Translations under genes and position numbers: made by a program
Notes under the pieces: generated by a model
Databases searched by the model: none
What the model saw: the letters and a program-made list of their open reading frames with translations, nothing else
Told to the model about the DNA's origin: nothing
Shown: piece by piece, positions 1 to 5,469 of the stretch
Layout of the letters: every line of letters starts with the position of its first letter
Numbering within the stretch: the stretch's first letter is position 1
Source of the DNA: an uncultured Mucilaginibacter sp.
GTDB taxonomy: Bacteria; Bacteroidota; Bacteroidia; Sphingobacteriales; Sphingobacteriaceae
Assembly: GCA_946479225.1 (NCBI GenBank)
Contig: CAMLFI010000205.1
Span: forward strand, 1 to 5,469
Direction of reading: 5' to 3'
DNA length: 5,469 nucleotides

Positions 1-979
1 GGGATTAATGAATATCCACAAACTGGCCTGGGATGATGACGCGCTTGGTTTTGCGGGCATAACTGCCCAGAAATTGCCGCAGCTTGTACCTGTGTTTTAT
101 TCAGAGGCGAAACTTAAAAAAGAATTTCAGAAAGCGCTGCGCCTGTCGCCGGAGGTGAAGATTATTATAGGATCGAGCGACGGATGTTTGGCTACGCTTG
201 GGGCAGGGGTTTGGGAGGAAGGTAAAGCAACTATTACCATTGAAGACAGCGGCGCTTTCAGGGTAATTGGCGATAAGATAATTAAAGATCATAATAAGCA
301 GATATTTAACTATGTGCTCACCAAAGAGCATATAGTAAGCGGGGGCCCCACCAATAGCGGCGGCGTTGTTTTTGAATGGTTTACCAAACGCTTCGGCGAT
401 TTTAAAAAGGCTTTTGATATAGATTATTCAATGGGCAACCTGATAAGGGAGGCATCAGAAGTGGCCGTTGGTTCAGACGGGCTTTTGTTTTTACCTTATT
501 TATTAGGCGAGCGGGCACCTATCTGGAATGCCAATGCCAAGGGATGTTATTTTGGTATAAATATAAGGCATGAGCGCAGGCACTTTATCAGAGCTACTAT
601 AGAAGGTATATTGTATGAAATGTATAGCATTGGTAAAACATTGGAGAATCATCGCAACATAAGTAGCCTGTCGGTTAACGGAAGCTTTGCCTCTATACCG
701 TTTTGTACACAGATAATAGCTGATATTTTTAACAAACCGGTTAGTACAATAAACCAGGGCGATACTATAGGAGTAGGTGCATTTTTATTAAGCGCCACCG
801 AAATGGGGATGTACAAAAATCTGCGCGAGGCGGCAAATACGATAAAATTGAACCAAACATTTCTGCCAAACGGCAACGATCATGCTATATATATGCAATA
901 TTTTGCGGTGTTTGAAAGCCTAATTGAAAAAATAGGAGCCGAATTTGACACTATTTCCAACTTGCAGAATATAAAATAG
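1..979 (+). CDS. FGGY-family carbohydrate kinase, gluconokinase-like (5'-truncated by window edge)
   Basis: This is probably a cytoplasmic ATP-dependent kinase that phosphorylates gluconate to 6-phosphogluconate. The reading frame is already open at base 2 and reads Gly-Leu before the Met at 8, matching the family's internal 'TGLxNI' stretch, so that Met is not the start. About 175-190 N-terminal residues (most of the FGGY_N domain) are missing, judged against a usual length near 500. Numbering from the Met at 8, GSSDG (55-59) carries the expected catalytic Asp58. SGGPTNSGG (111-119) and LPYLLGERAPIWN (162-174) resemble gluconokinases more than xylulokinases or glycerol kinases. Residues 179-199 fit the FGGY signature 2 pattern. 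NGSFASIPF (224-232) sits at the nucleotide-binding GG motif, with Ser in place of the second Gly. The stop is TAG at 977-979. The FGGY family is certain; the substrate is inferred from motif similarity and could be another sugar or sugar acid. Confidence 0.9.
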   Translation, partial: GLMNIHKLAWDDDALGFAGITAQKLPQLVPVFYSEAKLKKEFQKALRLSPEVKIIIGSSDGCLATLGAGVWEEGKATITIEDSGAFRVIGDKIIKDHNKQIFNYVLTKEHIVSGGPTNSGGVVFEWFTKRFGDFKKAFDIDYSMGNLIREASEVAVGSDGLLFLPYLLGERAPIWNANAKGCYFGINIRHERRHFIRATIEGILYEMYSIGKTLENHRNISSLSVNGSFASIPFCTQIIADIFNKPVSTINQGDTIGVGAFLLSATEMGMYKNLREAANTIKLNQTFLPNGNDHAIYMQYFAVFESLIEKIGAEFDTISNLQNIK

Positions 980-1080
980 CAGGTGCTGTTTTGCGTTTTC
1001 GATAAAATACCAACTAATATGTTAGTAGAATTTAAATCTTTCTAACCAGTAAATGATAATATAATAAATCGCTCCGCGAC

Positions 1081-1118
1081 ACTAGGGTTTCACTCAAACG
1101 AAATAGCTAGTATTTTTT
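1081..1118 (+). terminator. Possible intrinsic terminator after the kinase gene
   Basis: ACTAG (1081-1085) pairs with CTAGT (1107-1111), and TTTC (1088-1091) pairs with GAAA (1100-1103). This gives a nine-pair stem with a GG/TAG internal loop and an eight-base apical loop. After one A, six T's follow (1113-1118). The element lies about 100 bases after the kinase stop, on the strand expected for ending its transcript. The stem is AT-rich and interrupted, so it is weaker than a textbook terminator. It would separate the kinase from the SusC/SusD unit. Confidence 0.35.
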
Positions 1119-1248
1119 GTGTAAAAATCACCGCTGGTTTTATTTAGTAGCCTAAACTCTTTATTTTATCATTCTTTGTAACAATACAATTATAATTAAA
1201 CTAAAGCGTTAATTTTTTTTATCGAATTACATCTTTCATTAAAATAAG

Positions 1249-1258
1249 TGTTGCAACA
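1249..1258. promoter_or_regulatory. 10-bp perfect palindrome, possible operator
   Basis: TGTTGCAACA is a perfect palindrome in otherwise AT-rich intergenic DNA, about 385 bp upstream of the SusC-type start. Its right part, GCAACATT (1253-1260), recurs inverted as AATGTTGC at 1390-1397. A short dyad like this could bind a dimeric repressor or activator, but no regulator gene is visible in the window and a chance match is quite possible. Confidence 0.15.
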
Positions 1259-1514
1259 TTATTTTTTTATTGAGATGTTTGTTTTTAAGAAATTATAACC
1301 GAAGCATTTTTCTTTTTTATTGAATATAGGGCATCTTAATACAGCTGCCGGGTATTGCGTGTTTTTTTGAATATACAATACAAAAATGCAATGTTGCTGT
1401 CAATCAGATTTTGGTTGGACAGACGGCGCAGATAGGTGTGTGTGATTGTAAATTAAAGGGTAGACTCAGTTAAAATAAGTTAAATAAATTAATTAGTAAC
1501 CAAACCAATCAGAT

Positions 1515-1535
1515 ATGAAGAGAAAGGTACATTAA
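1515..1535 (+). other. Six-codon upstream ORF in the susC leader (MKRKVH)
   Basis: ATG at 1515 is followed by AAG AGA AAG GTA CAT and a TAA stop at 1533-1535, encoding Met-Lys-Arg-Lys-Val-His. It ends six bases before the first leader hairpin (1542) and 107 bases before the SusC-type start codon. Like the real genes here it has an A-rich approach and no Shine-Dalgarno motif. The position, just ahead of two stem-loops, is what a translated leader peptide would show. A chance ORF this short is common, and nothing proves it is translated. Confidence 0.15.
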
Positions 1536-1541
1536 ACTCCG

Positions 1542-1562
1542 GGTAGCGTAATCCACGCAACC
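1542..1562 (+). promoter_or_regulatory. Leader hairpin 1 upstream of susC-like gene
   Basis: GGT-A-GCGT (1542-1549) pairs with ACGC-A-ACC (1555-1562), giving seven base pairs with a single A-A mismatch around a five-base loop, AATCC. The GC-rich stem stands out in an AT-rich region. No T run follows, so it does not look like a terminator. It lies five bases before a second, longer hairpin, and both precede the SusC-type start, which suggests a structured 5' untranslated leader. Confidence 0.4.
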
Positions 1563-1567
1563 ATAAA

Positions 1568-1605
1568 AGTCCCTATCAAAATGGTCAGATTTTGATAAAG
1601 GCACT
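1568..1605 (+). promoter_or_regulatory. Leader hairpin 2 upstream of susC-like gene (9-bp perfect inverted repeat)
   Basis: TATCAAAAT (1574-1582) and ATTTTGATA (1589-1597) are perfect inverted repeats around the six-base loop GGTCAG. The stem extends outward through CC/GG (1572-1573 with 1600-1601) after a two-A bulge, then AGT/ACT (1568-1570 with 1603-1605) after a C-C mismatch, for 14 pairs in all. It ends 37 bases before the SusC-type ATG. It could act as an RNA structure controlling translation or mRNA stability, or as a DNA operator with 9-6-9 dyad symmetry. The sequence alone does not decide between these. The absence of a downstream T run argues against an intrinsic terminator. Confidence 0.45.
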
Positions 1606-1642
1606 AATCAAAAAATATAGTCATTGATTTTAAACCAAAATT

Positions 1643-4600
1643 ATGAAAAAAAGAAGAGGGACACCTTCGTGCAATCGTATTGTCACAAGTGTTTTCGCAT
1701 TACTTTTGTGTGCATCAGCCGCTCAGGCAGGTAGCCACGAAACCAATAACAAGGCAAGCTTTATAAACAAGGCAGCCAATCTAACTCCCTTAAATGTTTT
1801 ACCTGCTAAAACTATAACAGGTACAGTTAAAGACGACAAAGGCGAGACCCTTGTAGGGGTAACCATAACCGAGCAAGGCACCCAAAATGCCACTACCACC
1901 GATGCCAACGGTAAATACAGTATATCAGTAGCTGGCGATAATTCAGTTTTAGTGTTTGCCTATTTAGGTTACGAAACACAAACACAGCCGGTAGGCACCC
2001 GTACAGCAATAAATGTAACAATGGCAACCAGAAGCAGTGCGCTTGAGGAAGTTGTTGTAACGGCATTGGGTATCAAACGCGAATCTAAAAAATTAGGTTA
2101 TGCCGCAACCACTGTAAAAGTTGACGAGATATCTCAAAACCGTACAACCAACGTTATGTCTTCATTAGAAGGTAAAGTTGCCGGTTTAAATATCTCTCCT
2201 CCTGCTGCTGGCCCTGGCTCAAGTACAAGGATACGTTTACGTGGCCAGGCTGCGTTTAACGGTGCTACTAACTCTCCGTTAATTGTAGTAAACGGTTTGC
2301 CAATGGATCAAGGCGAACAAAGTGTTAACCCTGGCAATACAACAGACAGGGGCGACGCTTTGCAACAAATTAACCAGGACGACATTGAAACGTTTACCGT
2401 ATTGAAAGGTTCTACAGCTGCTGCATTATACGGATCAAGAGCGGCTAACGGTGCTGTTATCATCACTACCAAAAGCGGCGCTAAGAATACAAAATTCGGC
2501 GTAGAGTTTACATCAAACTTTGGTGCTGATCAGGTATTAGATTATAACCGTTATCAAATGGTGTACGGTAATGGCGTTTGGGATGCCGTAAACATGACCG
2601 GAAGGAAACCAGCTAATCAAGGAGAGTCTATTACATATGGTGGGCAAACCTGGGGTGCTAAATATGATGGTTCAGAGGTTACGTTTTTTGACGGCAGCAA
2701 AGGACCATATTCACCTAACCCGCATCGTATTACTGAATATTACAGAACCGGTACATCATTTTCCAATACTGTAGCACTTTCGGGCGGTAATGCAAACACC
2801 AGTTTCAGACTTTCTTATTCTAACCAGGATGCTAACGGTATTTCTCCCGTTAACAATTACCATAAAAAAATTGCTAACCTTGGGTTAAATAGCAAGATCA
2901 CTGATAAGTTAACTCTGACCTTTAACCTGAACTACACTAACGAGGTAAATAACAATCCTCCACAGGTAGGTTTCCAGGGTGCGGGTGCTCCTAACTTCTA
3001 TTACCGTATGAGCCCCGCCATACCAAACAGATTGTTTAGAGATAGCGCGGTTGACCCTAATACCGGTAGTGAGCGTGTTACATCAGCTTTCCAAACAACT
3101 TTGCTTAACCCCTACTTTTCAAATCCCCGCCAGTTTTTAACTAGAAAAGCCGACCGTATCTTATCTACAACCACTGCCAAATATGATTTCTTTAAGTTTT
3201 TATACTTACAAGGCCGTGTAGCGGTTGATTATACCAGTGCATTAAATGAGGGTAATAACCCGCATGGTGTGGGCGCGTCTAACTTGTTGCAAGGTGGTAC
3301 CGGCCCTGCTTATGGTGGTGGCTATAACGTTGGCACAAACTGGCAGCGTAACATGAACTACGACTTCCTGTTAGGCACCAACAACCAAAAATTTGGCGAT
3401 TTTAGCGCTGAGTTAACCTTAGGTGGAAACATTCGTGATGACCGCGGCAGCGGTGTAAGGGCTTCAACCAATAACGGTTTGATCGTAAAGGATCTGTATT
3501 CTATTGAGAATGGTGTTCAAAAGAACGTCAATTACGATTTTAACAGGCAACAGGTAAACTCTCTGTACGGCGTTGCCGATTTTGGTTACAAAAACTTTTT
3601 ATATTTAACCGTTACAGATCGTATCGACTGGTTCTCAGTTTTAACACCTCCTACATTCATACTGGCTAATCCAAACAATAGGGTAAATTATCCTTCAGTG
3701 AGTGGTAGCTTTGTGTTCTCTGAATTGTTACCAAATGTAAAATGGTTAAATTACGGTAAGATCAGGGCCAGTTATGCGCGCACCGGTAGTGCCGCAGGTA
3801 TAAACAATTTTGCCGGTCAGCTTACCTACAGCCTTGACGCTAATCCATTTACTGCAAACGGATATAGCTATACGCTTGGTAACTACAGCACTAATTTTCC
3901 AAATCCATTTGTTACACCATTTGACGTAGTTGAAAAGGAGATCGGTTTAGAAGTTAGGACCTTAAACAGCCGATTGAATTTTGACATCGCGGTATATCAC
4001 AAAGGCACCGATAATCAGATATTGAACGCGCCGCTTTCAAGCTCTACCGGCTTTACCTCAAGGCCCATAAATCTGGGTAGATTACAAAATAAAGGTATTG
4101 AGTTGTTAGTGGAAGGTACACCAATAAAAACTTCAGCCTTTACCTGGACAACTTCAGTGAACAGCGCGTATAATGAAAGCCGCGTTTTACAGTTAGCCGC
4201 AGGCGCAACTGAGCAGGTGGTTAATGCCTTCAATGCCAATGGTAATGAGTTTTTGGGTAAGTTAAGCTATAGGGTTGGTATGGCCATGAACCAGTTACAA
4301 TCACCAACTTACCGCAGAGATGCTAAGGGAAATATTCTTGTTGGCGCTGATGGTAGGTTATTAGCGGAAGTAGATAGTAAAAACGTTGCTGTAGACCATA
4401 CTTTTGGACAAGCTGATCCAAAATGGACCGGTGGTTGGAATAACACCTTCCGTTACAAAAAAGTCAGCTTATTGGTTCATATTGATTATAAATTTGGTGG
4501 TAAAGTGTTTTCATCAACCGCGCTTAACGGTTTAAGACAAGGTTTAACTCAGGCTTCGTTAGTAGGTCGTGAAGGCGGTGTTAAATTCCCAGCCTTAATA

Positions 4601-4951
4601 CAGGGTACCGGTGCAAATAATGCCGACAGAGCCGTTGGTGTTGCACCTTCTGTATTCTACACTGACTACCGTGGCTTACAAATTGCCGATCCATTTGTAT
4701 TTGCCAGCGACTTTGTTAAATTAAGAAACATTACTTTAAGCTATGATTTCTCTGATTTGGTTAGAAACGTTAAAGCTATTAAAGGATTGACATTATCTGC
4801 TTCCTGCCGTAACGTTGCAATACTGCACAAAGCTATCCCTGATGTTGACCCTGAGTCAATGGCTTCTACAGGCGATTCAAGGTTGGGTTATGAGCAAAGC
4901 GCGCTACCAACAACCCGTACATGGGGCCTTAACTTAAATGTTAAATTCTAA
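1643..4951 (+). CDS. SusC/RagA-family TonB-dependent outer-membrane transporter
   Basis: This outer-membrane beta-barrel imports a substrate captured by its SusD partner, powered by TonB-ExbBD. It is complete at 1102 residues, usual for the family. Residues 1-29 form a Sec signal peptide: a basic start, a hydrophobic core (13-27), and likely cleavage after AQA29. A CarboxypepD_reg-like beta-sandwich domain spans about 58-128. LEEVVVTALGIKRE (134-147) contains the TonB box and the typical SusC signature. The plug follows at about 160-280, with LEGKVAGLNI, RIRLRG, DDIETFTVLKG and AAALYGSRAANGAVIITTKSG-type motifs. The rest is barrel, including YPSVSGSFVFSELLP and the family-typical FVKLRNITLSYDF near the C-terminus, ending in Phe as barrel proteins usually do. 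There is no STN domain, so direct signalling to an anti-sigma factor is not expected. The ATG at 1643 is chosen because it begins the signal peptide; it lacks a Shine-Dalgarno motif but has A's at -3 to -6. The substrate is unknown. Confidence 0.97.
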   Translation: MKKRRGTPSCNRIVTSVFALLLCASAAQAGSHETNNKASFINKAANLTPLNVLPAKTITGTVKDDKGETLVGVTITEQGTQNATTTDANGKYSISVAGDNSVLVFAYLGYETQTQPVGTRTAINVTMATRSSALEEVVVTALGIKRESKKLGYAATTVKVDEISQNRTTNVMSSLEGKVAGLNISPPAAGPGSSTRIRLRGQAAFNGATNSPLIVVNGLPMDQGEQSVNPGNTTDRGDALQQINQDDIETFTVLKGSTAAALYGSRAANGAVIITTKSGAKNTKFGVEFTSNFGADQVLDYNRYQMVYGNGVWDAVNMTGRKPANQGESITYGGQTWGAKYDGSEVTFFDGSKGPYSPNPHRITEYYRTGTSFSNTVALSGGNANTSFRLSYSNQDANGISPVNNYHKKIANLGLNSKITDKLTLTFNLNYTNEVNNNPPQVGFQGAGAPNFYYRMSPAIPNRLFRDSAVDPNTGSERVTSAFQTTLLNPYFSNPRQFLTRKADRILSTTTAKYDFFKFLYLQGRVAVDYTSALNEGNNPHGVGASNLLQGGTGPAYGGGYNVGTNWQRNMNYDFLLGTNNQKFGDFSAELTLGGNIRDDRGSGVRASTNNGLIVKDLYSIENGVQKNVNYDFNRQQVNSLYGVADFGYKNFLYLTVTDRIDWFSVLTPPTFILANPNNRVNYPSVSGSFVFSELLPNVKWLNYGKIRASYARTGSAAGINNFAGQLTYSLDANPFTANGYSYTLGNYSTNFPNPFVTPFDVVEKEIGLEVRTLNSRLNFDIAVYHKGTDNQILNAPLSSSTGFTSRPINLGRLQNKGIELLVEGTPIKTSAFTWTTSVNSAYNESRVLQLAAGATEQVVNAFNANGNEFLGKLSYRVGMAMNQLQSPTYRRDAKGNILVGADGRLLAEVDSKNVAVDHTFGQADPKWTGGWNNTFRYKKVSLLVHIDYKFGGKVFSSTALNGLRQGLTQASLVGREGGVKFPALIQGTGANNADRAVGVAPSVFYTDYRGLQIADPFVFASDFVKLRNITLSYDFSDLVRNVKAIKGLTLSASCRNVAILHKAIPDVDPESMASTGDSRLGYEQSALPTTRTWGLNLNVKF

Positions 4952-4962
4952 AATTGAACATC

Positions 4963-5469
4963 ATGAAAAAAATAAATAGCATTAAATTTTTATTAGCAAC
5001 TATCACCGTTTTAGGATTGGGAAGTTGTGATAAAGGTTTTGTCGAAAAAAATCAAAGCCCGTATCAGCAAACCAGCATTGATCCGGCGATATTATTAAGT
5101 ACAGCTGAGCGTAGGGTAAGTACCGGAAGCTGGGAAGTTGAATCAACCATTGTACAACAATTTGTTAACGCCTATGACGCGGGAGCGACTGCGGGTTTTC
5201 AATTTAACTCGGTAGGAGGTGCTGACCAATATAACCAGACAAGATGGAACCAGATCTATGGTGGCGGCGGAAATGTTGGTACTGTTAGAATTTTAGACCG
5301 TGCGCTTGATTTGGCAAGGGCTGAAACACCTTTAAGGAATAACCTGATTCAGATGCTCAGGATATTACGCGCCATGAACTATATGATAGTGGTTGATACG
5401 TATGGTGATGTGCCTTACAGTGAAGCTAACAAAGCGTACTCTTCAACACTTAATATTACACCTAAATAT
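4963..5469 (+). CDS. SusD-like surface lipoprotein (RagB/SusD, probably SusD-like_2 group; 3'-truncated by window edge)
   Basis: This is the first 169 codons of the SusC partner, with no stop before the right edge; full-length members usually have about 450-550 residues. The protein begins MKKINSIKF, then a hydrophobic stretch, and a lipobox LGSC with Cys22 as the lipidation site, so it should be a lipoprotein, in this family carried to the cell surface. The mature N-terminus reads CDKGFVEKNQSPYQQ, followed by SIDPAILLSTAERR. RAMNYMIVVDTYGDVPYSEA (about 136-155) is the characteristic SusD helix and 'GDVPYSEA' motif. The 'N-P-T-S-I-x-P-x-LL' style of start resembles the SusD-like_2 group rather than classical SusD. 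The ATG lies 11 bases after the SusC-type stop, so the two genes are almost certainly co-transcribed. The residues that would define ligand binding are mostly outside the window, so the substrate cannot be inferred. Confidence 0.94.
   Translation, partial: MKKINSIKFLLATITVLGLGSCDKGFVEKNQSPYQQTSIDPAILLSTAERRVSTGSWEVESTIVQQFVNAYDAGATAGFQFNSVGGADQYNQTRWNQIYGGGGNVGTVRILDRALDLARAETPLRNNLIQMLRILRAMNYMIVVDTYGDVPYSEANKAYSSTLNITPKY

Larger units (their letters stand above)
980..1642. other. 663-bp AT-rich intergenic region upstream of susC-like gene
   Basis: No credible protein gene of normal size was found on either strand. The first part (980-1120) holds the probable 3' end of the kinase transcript, with a terminator-like stem-loop. 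The middle (about 1120-1500) is very AT-rich, with runs of eight T's (1213-1220) and seven T's (1262-1268) and a 10-bp palindrome at 1249-1258. The last 130 bases look like the transcribed leader of the SusC-type gene, with a six-codon ORF and two hairpins. I could not find an exact Bacteroidota promoter (TTTG, about 20 bp, TAnnTTTG). The nearest approximations are listed among the rejected items. No tRNA or known riboswitch was recognised. Confidence 0.8.

Noticed and set aside
8..10. ATG at 8 as the start of the kinase gene
   Set aside because: The frame is open upstream to the window edge, and the residues before it (Gly-Leu) continue a conserved internal motif of FGGY kinases. The whole N-terminal domain is missing, so this Met is internal.
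101..331. Minus-strand ORF of 76 codons inside the kinase gene
   Set aside because: It lies opposite well-conserved kinase motifs, with no recognisable domain of its own; it is a shadow frame.
649..876. Minus-strand ORF of 75 codons inside the kinase gene
   Set aside because: It is antisense to the conserved FGGY C-terminal domain and has no independent features.
1021..1046. GTTAG...CTAAC stem-loop after the kinase gene
   Set aside because: It has only five solid pairs, with bulges beyond them and no T run; it is weaker than the element at 1081-1118.
1191..1196. TATAAT hexamer resembling a -10 box
   Set aside because: There is no matching -35 at 16-18 bp, and Bacteroidota primary sigma factors do not use this consensus.
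1251..1281. Promoter-like TTG (1251-1253), 20 bp, GATGTTTG (1274-1281)
   Set aside because: The spacing fits the Bacteroidota consensus, but the -7 element lacks its leading TA, and such near matches are expected by chance in this AT-rich region. It would also imply a very long leader.
1366..1396. Promoter-like TTTG (1366-1369), 19 bp, CAATGTTG (1389-1396)
   Set aside because: The -33 part is good, but the -7 part mismatches TAnnTTTG at two positions. It is not strong enough to annotate, though it is the best-placed candidate for the SusC/SusD transcript.
1662..1732. Lipoprotein signal for the SusC-type protein (Cys23 after LLL)
   Set aside because: LLLC does not fit the lipobox, while AQA followed by Gly at 27-30 is a good signal peptidase I site, as expected for a barrel protein.
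1723..1908. Minus-strand ORF of 61 codons inside the SusC-type gene
   Set aside because: Its hydrophobic look comes from reading the complement of the signal peptide and N-terminal domain; the + strand gene is unambiguous.
4015..4239. Minus-strand ORF of 74 codons inside the SusC-type gene
   Set aside because: It is antisense to conserved barrel sequence and has no recognisable motif.

Overview
The window looks like a chromosomal segment from a member of the Bacteroidota. The family Sphingobacteriaceae (for example a Mucilaginibacter- or Pedobacter-like organism) is my best guess. The basis is a SusC/SusD-type outer-membrane pair, an AT-rich intergenic region, and start codons preceded by A-rich sequence with no Shine-Dalgarno motif. 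The genus is inference only. All three genes lie on the + strand.

Layout: (1) From the left edge to 979 is the C-terminal two thirds of an FGGY-family sugar kinase, most like gluconokinase; its N-terminal part lies outside the window. (2) From 980 to 1642 is a 663-bp non-coding region. It holds a terminator-like stem-loop followed by six T's (1081-1118), AT-rich sequence with long T runs, a 10-bp palindrome (1249-1258), a six-codon upstream ORF (1515-1535), and two consecutive hairpins (1542-1562 and 1568-1605) just before the next gene. (3) From 1643 to 4951 is a complete SusC/RagA-family TonB-dependent transporter of 1102 residues. (4) Eleven bases later, from 4963 to the right edge, is the first 169 codons of a SusD-like surface lipoprotein, open at the window end.

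The SusC and SusD products should form one outer-membrane uptake complex: SusD is the surface lid that captures substrate, and SusC is the TonB-driven barrel. Neither the substrate nor any associated glycoside hydrolase, peptidase or regulator is visible. The kinase would act in the cytoplasm on a sugar acid or sugar. It is probably a separate transcription unit, since a long gap and a terminator-like element separate it from susC, so a metabolic link is possible but not shown.

The protein-coding content is ordinary for this phylum. The most interesting part is the susC leader, where a tiny ORF is followed directly by two strong hairpins. This could be a cis-regulatory RNA or an operator region. 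I see no CRISPR array, insertion sequence, tRNA or rRNA.
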